A DNA stretch of 64,000 nucleotides from Candidatus Saccharimonadota bacterium (GTDB lineage: Bacteria; Patescibacteriota; Saccharimonadia; Saccharimonadales; Saccharimonadaceae), in NCBI GenBank assembly GCA_017431725.1, contig JAFRKN010000010.1, positions 31,787 to 95,786 of the forward strand, given 5' to 3'. Shown here one piece after another: positions 1 through 7,041 of the stretch. How positions within the stretch are numbered: the stretch's first letter is position 1; each line of letters begins with the position of its first letter. The translations under genes were made by a program, and so were the position numbers. The notes under the pieces are model-generated. The model had not been told where the DNA came from. It saw only the letters and a list, made by a program, of their open reading frames with translations, and searched no databases.

Positions 1-325
1 TCCATACAAAATCTGCTCGCTCCCTAGCCAAATCCGAGAATCCATACGCCCCTCCAATCAAAATCACTACCTCTCGCGAGCTAGAAAACGCCTTTTCTAA
101 TCTCTGTGAAAATTCATCTGATGATATATTTAAACCCCTTTCATCGCAACAAATCACATATTCCCGCCCCGAAAACGGCCAATCAGCTAATTTCCGTGCC
201 AATTTTTCTTCCTCCAAAAACTCCCAACTAATCTCAAACGGTTTTCTTAGCCGTTTTTCATATTCTTCACAGGCTTCTTGGCACCAAGCAACACTTTTCT
301 TCCCCCCACAAATTATTCTAATCAT
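1..325 (-). CDS. rlmH: RlmH, 23S rRNA pseudouridine-1915 N3-methyltransferase (partial)
   Basis: The reverse strand codes from an ATG at 323-325 and leaves the window at base 1, giving about 108 of the roughly 155 residues usual for RlmH (YbeA, SPOUT superfamily). The segment DERGLNISSDEF and the glycine-rich IGGAYGFSDLARERAD are seen and match the family's substrate-proximal and SAM-binding knot regions. RlmH methylates a pseudouridine in helix 69 of 23S rRNA. The gene diverges from tRNA-Gln across about 40 bp of AT-rich DNA. The C-terminal end cannot be judged. Confidence 0.88.
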   Translation of the reverse strand, partial: MIRIICGGKKSVAWCQEACEEYEKRLRKPFEISWEFLEEEKLARKLADWPFSGREYVICCDERGLNISSDEFSQRLEKAFSSSREVVILIGGAYGFSDLARERADFVW

Positions 326-365
326 TCTTTTATTATAGCATTTTTTATGGTAAAATATAGGTCAT

Positions 366-440
366 TGGACCGTCGCCAAGCGGTAAGGCACTGGGTTTTG
401 GTCCCAGCATTCGCAGGTTCGAATCCTGCCGGTCCAGCCA
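366..440 (+). tRNA. tRNA-Gln (UUG)
   Basis: A complete cloverleaf is seen: acceptor TGGACCG pairs with CGGTCCA, the anticodon arm is CTGGG-TTTTGGT-CCCAG with anticodon TTG, and the T loop is TTCGAAT. CCA is encoded (438-440). A sequence TATGGTAAAATA about 10 nt upstream may be its -10 region. The last 19 nt recur exactly at 604-622. Confidence 0.95.
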
Positions 441-481
441 CGGAATTAAAGAAAGACCCACAGGGTCTTTATTTAATTCCG
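441..481 (+). terminator. Long hairpin directly after tRNA-Gln
   Basis: CGGAATTAAA (441-450) pairs with TTTAATTCCG (472-481), and inside it AAAGACCC (452-459) pairs with GGGTCTTT (463-470) around the loop ACA. It begins on the base after CCA and probably ends or processes the tRNA transcript. Confidence 0.6.
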
Positions 482-535
482 TATCTAGGATAGGTAGGAT
501 GAGAACCGTAGGTTCGACCGGACGACGAAGCGAAT

Positions 536-564
536 AAAAACCGAGAGCGAGCTCTCGGTTTTTT
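536..564 (+). terminator. Intrinsic terminator-like hairpin
   Basis: AAAACCGAGAG and CTCTCGGTTTT form a perfect stem around CGAG, followed by further T residues. It lies inside the tRNA-linked palindrome array and could act in both directions. Confidence 0.55.
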
Positions 565-632
565 GAGCGAGGAGGAACGGAAGGTTTTGCGCTAGCAAAA
601 CCTAATCCTGCCGGTCCAGCCACAACCAGAAG

Positions 633-655
633 AAGACTCCGAAGGAGTCTTATTT
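633..655 (+). terminator. Terminator-like hairpin after the duplicated tRNA end
   Basis: AAGACTCC (633-640) pairs with GGAGTCTT (644-651) and is followed by ATTTTG. It stands in the same relation to the tRNA-end copy at 604-622 as the 441-481 hairpin does to the real tRNA. Confidence 0.5.
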
Positions 656-681
656 TGATTCCGATTCGCCCCTCTTCCCGC

Positions 682-710
682 TTGTGCTTTTCTCTAAAGT
701 GTGCTATAAT
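682..710 (+). promoter_or_regulatory. ftsK promoter, leaderless type
   Basis: TTGTGC at 682-687, a 17-bp spacer and TATAAT at 705-710 with an upstream TG (extended -10). Only 6 nt separate the -10 box from the ATG at 717, so transcription should begin at or next to the start codon. Confidence 0.7.
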
Positions 711-716
711 AAACCT

Positions 717-2882
717 ATGTCTAAACGAAAGCGAAAGAAAACCAACAGACGAACAAAAAAAGAAGCTCCAGTCGAGCACGAACTTCCCGGTGGTTTCTGG
801 CGTCAAATTGCCGCTGTCATCATGATTGCATTGGCTCTCTTTTTCGTCATCACTTGGTTTGGTCAAGGCGGCACCGTCCTCAACGGAATCCACAAATTTA
901 TTTTAAAAGGTCTTGGCTTTGCCACCTTTTTTATCCCCGCCCTCCTCGTTTATTTAGCTGTCAAAATTTTCCGCAGTAACGATAATCGCGTCGCCATCCC
1001 TGTCTACATTGCAAGCCTCCTCATGATTCTTTGGCTTTCCGGCATCGCTGCCATCTGGCAAAACGGCGGTATTGTCGGCGGTTGGCTCAACTCTCTTTTT
1101 ACTAATTTCTTAAGTCAAGGCGTCGTCATTTTCGTCTACATCGTCCTCATTTTTATCACCACTGCTTTCATCCTTCAACTTTCCCCCGTTACTTTCTTCA
1201 AAGGCACCAAAAATCTCGTCAAAAATCCCAAAACCCCTGCTGAAGACACTTCTAAAAAAGATAAAAAACTCGGCAAACTCGAAATCAAAGTCAATTCCGG
1301 CATTGGCCCGCTCGAACCCAGCGATAAACCCGTTTCTAAAACTCCTACAAAAACTGAACCCGCCAAACTCGAAGAAAAGGCCCTCGTCGCCGTTTCTGAC
1401 CCCGACTGGAAAATGCCAAGCACAAACTTATTAACCAAAAAGCAATCTCCCGCCGACGCTGGCAACATCCAACAAAACGCCTATATTATCAAAAGCACTT
1501 TTGCCGAATTTGGCATCGATGTCGAAATGGAAGGCGCCAATGTCGGCCCACGCGTCACCCAATATACTTTGAGAGCTCCCGGTGGCGTCAACCTCGCCAA
1601 AATCGCCGCTCGCGATAAGGAACTGGCCTACAAACTCTCCGCCCAAACCATTCGTATCGAAGCCCCCATTCCTGGCACTCAACTGATCGGCGTCGAAGTC
1701 CCCAATATCCGCTCTGCTACCGTCTCTTTGAGGGGCATTCTAGAAAGCGACGAATGGCACAAAAACACCGAGCCCCTCACTTTTGCCATTGGCAAAAACA
1801 TCTCCGGCAAGCCCATTGTGGCCGATCTCTCCAGCATGCCTCACCTTCTCATCGCCGGTACCACCGGCTCTGGTAAGTCCGTTATGACCAACACCCTCAT
1901 CATGTCGCTCCTCTATCGCAACGCTCCTAGTGATATGCGCCTCATTATTGTCGATCCAAAACAGGTCGAAATGGTCCAATACAACGACATCCCCCACCTC
2001 CTTACCCCTATCATTACCGATACGTCCAAAGCCCTCTCTGCCATGAAATGGGCGGCTGGCGAAATGGACCGTCGCTACAAGCTCATGGCCGACGAAAAAG
2101 TCAAAAAAATCTCCGACTACAACAAAAAAATGGAGCAAACCGCCAGCCAAGACACCGACACCAAAAATAGCAAAATGCCCTACATTGTTATCGTTATCGA
2201 CGAAATGTCCGACCTCATGATGCAGGCTTCTAAAGAGCTCGAACCTTTGATTGTTCGTATCGCCCAACTCGGTCGTGCTGCTGGTATGCACCTTGTCCTC
2301 GCCACCCAAAAACCAATCGTCAAAGTCATTACCGGCCTTATCAAAGGGAACATCCCTTCCCGCATCGCTTTCCGCGTCCTCACTTCTATGGAATCTCGCA
2401 TCATTCTCGACCTTTCCGGCGCCGAAAAATTACTCGGTCAAGGCGACATGCTTCTCTCCACCGAAAAAACCATGAACGGCCCCGAGCGCATTCAGGGCGC
2501 CTGGACTCCCGACGAAGACATCGAAAAAGTCACCAGCTTCCTTCGCGCTCAGCGCCCTGCCGACTACAACGCCGAAGTTATTGCCCAACAAGTCGCCATC
2601 AAAGGTCTTGGCCCAGAAGCCGGTGGCAGTATCGGCGATCTTGGCCGTCGCTACGACCCAAACGACCCTGTAGTTAGAAAGGCCGTCGAAATCTCCCTAA
2701 ATAAAGGTAAGTTCTCTACCGCCATGCTCCAAACTTATCTTGGCAAAGGTCATGGTTTTGTTTCTGGCCTTGCCATCTGGTTCGAAGAAATCGGCGTCAT
2801 TGGCCCTCAAAACGGCAACAAACCACGCGATCTCCTCATCACTTCTATGGAAGAATTCGACCAGCTAAGTAATTTGTCATAA
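717..2882 (+). CDS. ftsK: FtsK/SpoIIIE DNA translocase
   Basis: A 721-residue septal DNA pump that clears and segregates chromosome ends during division. The N-terminus has a Lys/Arg-rich start followed by about four membrane helices (residues 30-170). A charged Pro/Lys linker runs to about 260, and the motor follows with Walker A AGTTGSGKSV, Walker B IVIVIDEMSDL and the FtsK motif ATQKPIVKVITGLIKGNIPS. The end is a winged-helix gamma domain (FSTAMLQTYLGKGHGFVSGL). An upstream ATG at 684 is in frame but lies before the -10 box, so 717 is preferred. Length is typical of short FtsK proteins. Confidence 0.95.
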   Translation: MSKRKRKKTNRRTKKEAPVEHELPGGFWRQIAAVIMIALALFFVITWFGQGGTVLNGIHKFILKGLGFATFFIPALLVYLAVKIFRSNDNRVAIPVYIASLLMILWLSGIAAIWQNGGIVGGWLNSLFTNFLSQGVVIFVYIVLIFITTAFILQLSPVTFFKGTKNLVKNPKTPAEDTSKKDKKLGKLEIKVNSGIGPLEPSDKPVSKTPTKTEPAKLEEKALVAVSDPDWKMPSTNLLTKKQSPADAGNIQQNAYIIKSTFAEFGIDVEMEGANVGPRVTQYTLRAPGGVNLAKIAARDKELAYKLSAQTIRIEAPIPGTQLIGVEVPNIRSATVSLRGILESDEWHKNTEPLTFAIGKNISGKPIVADLSSMPHLLIAGTTGSGKSVMTNTLIMSLLYRNAPSDMRLIIVDPKQVEMVQYNDIPHLLTPIITDTSKALSAMKWAAGEMDRRYKLMADEKVKKISDYNKKMEQTASQDTDTKNSKMPYIVIVIDEMSDLMMQASKELEPLIVRIAQLGRAAGMHLVLATQKPIVKVITGLIKGNIPSRIAFRVLTSMESRIILDLSGAEKLLGQGDMLLSTEKTMNGPERIQGAWTPDEDIEKVTSFLRAQRPADYNAEVIAQQVAIKGLGPEAGGSIGDLGRRYDPNDPVVRKAVEISLNKGKFSTAMLQTYLGKGHGFVSGLAIWFEEIGVIGPQNGNKPRDLLITSMEEFDQLSNLS

Positions 2883-2953
2883 AATGATTTTGGTACTATT
2901 AAATTAAGTATTTTTAGTTAGACATGCTTAATTTAATAATATCAAAATCATTT
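2882..2953 (+). terminator. Long AT-rich inverted repeat after ftsK
   Basis: AAATGATTTTGGTACTATT and the AATTAAG that follows pair, with small interruptions, with CTTAATTTAATAATATC and AAAATCATTT at about 2928-2953. It separates ftsK from the next gene and ends where that gene's promoter begins. Confidence 0.55.
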
Positions 2954-2979
2954 CCATTTCAAAAAACTTATGCTACAAT
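2951..2979 (+). promoter_or_regulatory. Promoter of the Hint surface protein gene
   Basis: -10 TACAAT at 2974-2979, preceded by ATGC, lies 6 nt before the ATG at 2986. A weak TTTCCA is found 17 bp upstream. Leaderless geometry. Confidence 0.6.
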
Positions 2980-2985
2980 ATCCTC

Positions 2986-4716
2986 ATGGGAAAACACAAA
3001 ACGTTGGTCAAACCAAAACCATTAGCCCCCGCTTTTGTTTTTAGTCTTTTTAATCTTATTTTTGCTACTCACTCTGTCAGCGCCCTTACCTATTCTCAGG
3101 ACGTTGGCACTAGCTTCACTTTTAGCCCCATGATTACTATTAGTGTTTCTGGAGATTTACTGATTAACAATCTGGCACCCGGTAGTTCTAGTGATAGTAA
3201 TATTGTTACTATTAATGTTGAATCGAATAATATTGTTGGTTATAGTGTTAACGCTACGGTGGGCGATAGCAACCAAGCCTACACTGATTTAAGAATAGAT
3301 AGTAATAATGCCAATAATGCTTTTTCTGCTTTAAGTTCTAATGTTGCTAGTTTGAGTGCTTTTAGCGATGATAAGTGGGGTTATAGCTATTCTAGTAATG
3401 GTGGAACTACTTGGGTTAGTGGTAACGTTGGCAGCACTAGCACTGGATATAATGGATTGCCGCTATATACTGGCACTGGTGTGCTGATTATTGACACTTC
3501 TTCAGCTGGAAGTTCGACTGTCCAGTTTAAGATTGGGGCGAGAGCTAGTACGGTGAGGAGTTCGGGAAACTATACTAATGTGATTAACTTTTTAACGACT
3601 TCTAAAATTCAGACCACCGATTATACTTTCAGCTATTTGCCGAATGATGGAAACGGAGGCGCTGATGTTTCTAATATGCCAAGCCCTGCGACATTGAGTG
3701 GGACCATTACCGATAATTTGAACCTTACGTTGTCTAATGCTGTGCCGACGAGAACTGATTATACTTTTGTGGGGTGGTGCGACGGGACGGTAACCACTAC
3801 TAATTTTAACGATTCTTGTTCCGGAACGACTTATCAGCCGGGGGATAATTATTTGATTGCGAATGTTGGCAATAGTGTTACTTATTTGCTTTATGCGTTG
3901 TGGGAAAGCAATACGAGATTTATTAATTTTGGGGTTTGTGATAATCGTAGCGATCAATTTGCTACTTCGTGCAGCGATCCGGATATGTATATAGCCGAAG
4001 AAAATATGACATGGGGCGATTGGATAGAGTCGGAATATAGTGATGCAGCAAGAGAGGAAAGTGATGATGGTGTTACTTATGAGATCGGCTATTATGATAT
4101 AGATGATTTTTATCATGACGTAGTGTATATTGAGGATCATTATGAGGATGGCAGTAGGTTGTTTAGCGACACGTATTATTTATATGTTCCGGGCAATAAT
4201 TATTATGTGGGCTATGTCCATGTTTCGGCTTCTGACTATATTGAGCCAAATGCGATTTATAATTTGCCAGCAGAGTGTCTCACTGGTGATCATCTAATCA
4301 CTATGGGTGATGGTTCCTTGAAACGATTGGATGAGATAAAGTGTGGTGACTATGTGAGATCTTATGATTGGACCACGAATAAGCTAGTTCCAAAGAAAGT
4401 TATCTTCTCGGATGCCGATGAAGGGAAGACTCATGTAGAATATGATAAGTGGACTTTCGACGACGGAACAATTATCAAGACCGTCCATCGCCACGAATTT
4501 TACAACGCAGAGGCTAAGAGATTTAAATATATGGATGAATGGAAAATTGGTGAACATACTTACAAAGAAGATGGCACTAAACCGGCTTTAGTTGCGCACG
4601 AACTAGTGAAGAAGACAGTGCGACATTACAAGATTACGCTTGAAGGTGGTACTAATTACTTTGCTAACGGCCTACTAACTGGTGATAGAAACAATCCAAA
4701 AGAAATAATTCTTTAG
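2986..4716 (+). CDS. Secreted surface protein with Listeria-Bacteroides repeat and C-terminal Hint domain
   Basis: The 576-residue product starts with a signal peptide ending near HSVSA (about residue 33). A Ser/Asn-rich beta domain follows to about residue 205 (ending VINFLTTSK). One InlB B-type (Listeria-Bacteroides) repeat covers about 210-310, with TDYTFVGWCDG and LLYALWES. An acidic Tyr-rich stretch covers 310-428. The end is a Hedgehog/intein (Hint) module from Cys431: CLTGDHLITMGDGSLKRLDE, the TxxH-type block TVHRHEFYN, and YFANGLLTGD. The usual C-terminal His-Asn of splicing inteins is absent, so N-terminal autoprocessing rather than splicing is likely (inference). A MazF-like gene follows after 23 nt. 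The target is unknown. Confidence 0.8.
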   Translation: MGKHKTLVKPKPLAPAFVFSLFNLIFATHSVSALTYSQDVGTSFTFSPMITISVSGDLLINNLAPGSSSDSNIVTINVESNNIVGYSVNATVGDSNQAYTDLRIDSNNANNAFSALSSNVASLSAFSDDKWGYSYSSNGGTTWVSGNVGSTSTGYNGLPLYTGTGVLIIDTSSAGSSTVQFKIGARASTVRSSGNYTNVINFLTTSKIQTTDYTFSYLPNDGNGGADVSNMPSPATLSGTITDNLNLTLSNAVPTRTDYTFVGWCDGTVTTTNFNDSCSGTTYQPGDNYLIANVGNSVTYLLYALWESNTRFINFGVCDNRSDQFATSCSDPDMYIAEENMTWGDWIESEYSDAAREESDDGVTYEIGYYDIDDFYHDVVYIEDHYEDGSRLFSDTYYLYVPGNNYYVGYVHVSASDYIEPNAIYNLPAECLTGDHLITMGDGSLKRLDEIKCGDYVRSYDWTTNKLVPKKVIFSDADEGKTHVEYDKWTFDDGTIIKTVHRHEFYNAEAKRFKYMDEWKIGEHTYKEDGTKPALVAHELVKKTVRHYKITLEGGTNYFANGLLTGDRNNPKEIIL

Positions 4717-4739
4717 AAAAAAATGGTACCTTTTTCGGC

Positions 4740-5102
4740 ATGCAAAGACCTAAAAAGAATTATCAGAAATGGATGGGCGTTAAAACTCGTATTAATAATT
4801 CTAGCAAAACCAGAAAAATCAATGAAGGCGATATTGTTTGGGCCGCAATAGGCGAAAACGTTGGTGTAGAAATAGATGGTAAAGGCGAGAAATATTCAAG
4901 ACCAGTTATTCTCTTGAGAAAACATTCAAGCAGGTATTTTACTGGGGTTCCTTTAACTTTTCGGCCCCATAAAGGAAGTTGGTATTTTAGATTTAAATTT
5001 CGTGATAAAGAACAAGTTGCAATATTAGTGCAAACCAAATTAGTAGACACAGCTAGAGTTTATAGTCGAATGGGGAAACTTTCTCATAAAGATTTTCAAT
5101 AG
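4740..5102 (+). CDS. PemK/MazF-like toxin family protein
   Basis: A 120-residue protein whose core GDIVWAAIGENVG followed by SRPVILLRK matches the start of the MazF/PemK fold (GD.V.vdl...G....RP.lVi). VPLTFRPHKGSW and AILVQTKLVDTARV fit the later strands. Family members are sequence-specific endoribonucleases, normally held by an antitoxin encoded just upstream; none is found here. The upstream gene instead encodes the Hint surface protein, 23 nt away. No clear ribosome site precedes the ATG. Function as a free toxin or as a partner of the Hint protein is unproven. Confidence 0.7.
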   Translation: MQRPKKNYQKWMGVKTRINNSSKTRKINEGDIVWAAIGENVGVEIDGKGEKYSRPVILLRKHSSRYFTGVPLTFRPHKGSWYFRFKFRDKEQVAILVQTKLVDTARVYSRMGKLSHKDFQ

Positions 5103-5125
5103 GTTTTTTATGATTTTATTAAAAG

Positions 5126-5192
5126 AAAAAATATACCCTAGTTTTAAAACTAGGGGGCGACTAAGTGTCGAAAATCGTATCTTCCGATACGC
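5126..5192 (-). ncRNA. Candidate small RNA, about 65 nt
   Basis: Reverse strand: promoter TTGACG-17-TAAAAT (5227-5199), then hairpin CGTATC-GGAA-GATACG (5191-5176), hairpin CGAC/GTCG (5170-5158), and a perfect 20-bp palindrome CCCTAGTTTT/AAAACTAGGG (5155-5136) followed by TATATTTTTT (5135-5126), which reads as an intrinsic terminator. There is no open reading frame. No known RNA family was recognised. Confidence 0.6.
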
Positions 5193-5198
5193 ACCACA

Positions 5199-5227
5199 AT
5201 TTTACCAAAAATTAACAGGCCCGTCAA
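5199..5227 (-). promoter_or_regulatory. Promoter of candidate small RNA (minus strand)
   Basis: -35 TTGACG (5227-5222) and -10 TAAAAT (5204-5199) are separated by exactly 17 bp. The first hairpin of the small RNA starts about 7 nt downstream. Confidence 0.6.
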
Positions 5228-5281
5228 CATTTAAGCTAAATAATACTAGATATCATAAAATAAGTATGGCATAATCGATTG

Positions 5282-5332
5282 ATTGAGAGAGCGACCTACT
5301 GGCGGAATACAGATGGGCCAAGCTCTCTTTTT
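5282..5332 (+). ncRNA. Candidate short RNA or attenuator ahead of rpsF
   Basis: An extended -10 TGGCATAAT (ending 5275) precedes AGAGAGC (5286-5292), an inner TGGC/GCCA pairing, and GCTCTCT (5322-5328) that runs into TTTTT. This would give a transcript of about 50 nt ending in a terminator. It lies before the rpsF promoter at 5338-5366, so it may be an independent RNA rather than an rpsF leader. Confidence 0.4.
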
Positions 5333-5337
5333 ACCTC

Positions 5338-5366
5338 TTGCCAACCCCTTTAACCTATGCTATAAT
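5338..5366 (+). promoter_or_regulatory. rpsF operon promoter
   Basis: TTGCCA (5338-5343), 17 bp, TATAAT (5361-5366) with extended TGC. Unlike many promoters here it leaves a leader of about 70 nt before the rpsF start. Confidence 0.75.
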
Positions 5367-5383
5367 TACTCTAATATTAGCTC

Positions 5384-5427
5384 AGCAAACGAGCCAACTC
5401 CCACGAAAAGGAAGAGCCGCGTTTGCT
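5384..5427 (+). promoter_or_regulatory. Possible S6:S18 autoregulatory leader structure
   Basis: AGCAAACG (5384-5391) pairs with CGTTTGCT (5420-5427), and an unpaired CCG (5417-5419) sits beside the closing strand. The known rpsF leader motif bound by the S6:S18 complex is a stem with a conserved CCG bulge, and it lies upstream of rpsF-rpsR operons as here. Assignment is from layout only. Confidence 0.5.
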
Positions 5428-5444
5428 TTAACCAAAGGAGTTTT

Positions 5445-5792
5445 ATGAAAGACTATGAACTCACGGTCCTCTTTCATCCCGACCTCGAGATGAATTTAGA
5501 CCCCGCCCTCGATAAGGTGAAAAAAATTATCGAAACTAACGGCGGCAAAATTACCAAAGAAGAAAACGATGGCAAAAAACGCCTCGCTTACAAAATTGGC
5601 AGTCAAGATTTTGCCGTTTATTACTATTTTGACGTTGCTTTGTCCAGCGAAGCTCCGCTCAAGATTTCGTCCACTCTAAACATCACCGACGAAGTCTTGC
5701 GTTACTTGCTTGTTCGTACCGATACCCATCGGGCCAAAGCTCTAGCTCGTCAAAAAGCCGACGAAAAAACTAATGAGGAAAAAGGAGAATAA
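5445..5792 (+). CDS. rpsF: 30S ribosomal protein bS6
   Basis: 115 residues, MKDYELTVLFHPDLEMNLD onwards, with the family's ferredoxin-like fold: TNGGKITKEENDGKKRLAYKI and YYYFDVALSSEAP, then VLRYLLVRTD. The C-terminal tail is Lys/Glu rich. The ATG at 5445 is chosen because AAAGGAG lies 5 nt upstream; longer reading through a TTG at 5283 would overlap the promoter. bS6 binds bS18 on the platform of the small subunit. First gene of the rpsF-ssb-rpsR-efp cluster. Confidence 0.95.
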   Translation: MKDYELTVLFHPDLEMNLDPALDKVKKIIETNGGKITKEENDGKKRLAYKIGSQDFAVYYYFDVALSSEAPLKISSTLNITDEVLRYLLVRTDTHRAKALARQKADEKTNEEKGE

Positions 5793-5794
5793 TC

Positions 5795-6250
5795 ATGCGT
5801 GGATTTAGCAAAGCCATTATCACCGGCAACCTAACTCGCGACCCAGAACTCCGCACCACCCCAAATGGTGCCAGCGTTTGTAGTTTCTCGGTTGCTGTTA
5901 ATCGTGTTTATCGCGACTCAAACGGAGAACAAAAAGAAGACGTTTCCTTTATTGATTGTTCCGCTTGGGGCAAACTCGGCGAAATGATCAACCAATATGC
6001 CAAAAAAGGCTCTGGCGTCCTCGTTTCTGGCCGTCTCGACCAACGTAGTTGGGAAGACAAAACCGACGGCAAAAAACGCTCCCGCGTCGAAATTGTCGTC
6101 GAAGATTTTAATTTCACTGGTAGCGCCCGTAGCGACAATAGCAGTTCCGCTTCAGGCAATTTTAACGCTGGCGACTCCACTGAGCCAGCCGCCGACATCC
6201 CCGACGATATCCCCGATGAAGAAATTGATTTGAGCGATGTCCCATTTTAA
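5795..6250 (+). CDS. ssb: Single-stranded DNA-binding protein
   Basis: 151 residues with an N-terminal OB fold (GFSKAIITGNLTRDPELR, then VSFIDCSAWGKLGEMI and GSGVLVSGRLDQRSW). A Ser/Asn-rich linker leads to the acidic tip DLSDVPF, the SSB docking peptide for DNA-repair partners. AAGGAG precedes the ATG, which lies 2 nt after the rpsF stop. The rpsF-ssb-rpsR order is the common bacterial arrangement, so it shares transcription with both ribosomal genes. Confidence 0.96.
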   Translation: MRGFSKAIITGNLTRDPELRTTPNGASVCSFSVAVNRVYRDSNGEQKEDVSFIDCSAWGKLGEMINQYAKKGSGVLVSGRLDQRSWEDKTDGKKRSRVEIVVEDFNFTGSARSDNSSSASGNFNAGDSTEPAADIPDDIPDEEIDLSDVPF

Positions 6251-6276
6251 CATCTTAAAAGCGAAGGAGAATTTAT

Positions 6277-6471
6277 ATGAAAAAACTTAAAAGCGATCCG
6301 AATCTCTATTTCGACTATCGCGACATCAAAACCCTCCAGCGGTATCTCGATAGCTATGGTCGGATTGAGCCAATTGCCAAAACTGGCCTTTCTGCCAAAC
6401 AACAGCGCGACCTTGCCGTTGCTGTGAAGCGTGCTCGTCATTTGGCACTTTTACCATTTGTTGCTAACTAA
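6277..6471 (+). CDS. rpsR: 30S ribosomal protein bS18
   Basis: 64 residues. [19 protein letters not shown] and [20 protein letters not shown] carry the conserved bS18 pattern (yKd...L..fi...GkI, R.tg....qr.l..aikraR..allP). Start ATG has GAAGGAG 8 nt upstream. The N-terminal cysteines found in some bS18 proteins are absent, as in zinc-independent forms. Confidence 0.94.
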   Translation: MKKLKSDPNLYFDYRDIKTLQRYLDSYGRIEPIAKTGLSAKQQRDLAVAVKRARHLALLPFVAN

Positions 6472-6480
6472 AGGAGAAAT

Positions 6481-7041
6481 ATGTACGGACCAACAGATCT
6501 AAAGAAAAATACCCTCATTACTTTAGACGGCCAGCCGTATAAAGTGGTGGAATATTCTCAAAAAGTCATGGGGCGTGGTGGCTCTATTGTTAATGTAAAA
6601 GTCAAAAACTTAATTACTGGCGCATTGCTCCCCAAAACTTTCAAAGGCCAAGAAAAAATCGAGCCCGCCGAAGTCACCACCAGAAAAGTCCAATATCTCT
6701 ACAAAGACGACGCCAAGTTTTATTTTATGGACCCAGAAACTTTTGAGCAATATGAGCTTAACGCTGACATGGTCGGCGACTCTCAAGATTTTATGAAAGA
6801 TGGTGATGAAATGGAAATTCAGTTTTATAATGGCACTCCCATCAATCTTCAACTTCCTAAAAATCTTTGGCTCCAGGTTACCTATACCGAAAATGCTGTC
6901 AAAGGCGACACTTCAACCTCGGTCATGAAAGACGCAACCCTAGAAACTGGTGTAGCCATCAAAGTTCCCGCCTTTATTAAAGAAGGCGACGTTATCTCAG
7001 TCGACACGGATACCTATGCCTATCGCGAACGCAAAAAATAG
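6481..7041 (+). CDS. efp: Elongation factor P, Arg-type tip
   Basis: 186 residues with the three-domain EF-P layout: KOW-like domain I, an OB domain with YKDDAKFYFMDPETFEQYEL, and the C-terminal motif DTSTSVMKDATLETGVAIKV then PAFIKEGDVISVDT. EF-P relieves stalling at polyproline. The domain I tip reads VMGRGGSIVNVK where the Escherichia coli type is KPGKGQAFVR, so the modified lysine is replaced by arginine. Arginine-tip EF-P proteins are known and some are rhamnosylated by EarP; no such enzyme is in this window. AAAGGAG precedes the start. Confidence 0.95.
   Translation: MYGPTDLKKNTLITLDGQPYKVVEYSQKVMGRGGSIVNVKVKNLITGALLPKTFKGQEKIEPAEVTTRKVQYLYKDDAKFYFMDPETFEQYELNADMVGDSQDFMKDGDEMEIQFYNGTPINLQLPKNLWLQVTYTENAVKGDTSTSVMKDATLETGVAIKVPAFIKEGDVISVDTDTYAYRERKK

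Larger units (their letters stand above)
422..622. repeat. Direct repeat of the tRNA-Gln 3' end bracketing a palindrome array
   Basis: The 19 nt AATCCTGCCGGTCCAGCCA at 422-440 (tRNA 3' end) recur exactly at 604-622. The 163 bp between are a string of hairpins: 441-481, GAACC-GTA-GGTTC at 502-514, AAAACCGAGAG/CTCTCGGTTTT around 537-562, and AGGTTTTGC/GCAAAACCT at 582-603. There is no open reading frame of note. The arrangement resembles an element inserted at a tRNA 3' end with duplication of that end. Confidence 0.75.

Noticed and set aside
345..893. Open frame on the minus strand across tRNA-Gln and the palindromes
   Set aside because: It is antisense to the tRNA and to the start of ftsK, contains palindrome-coded peptides and has no ribosome site.
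3592..4140. Long minus-strand frame inside the Hint surface protein gene
   Set aside because: Low-complexity Ile/Ser/Arg peptide antisense to a clear secreted protein with signal peptide and domains.
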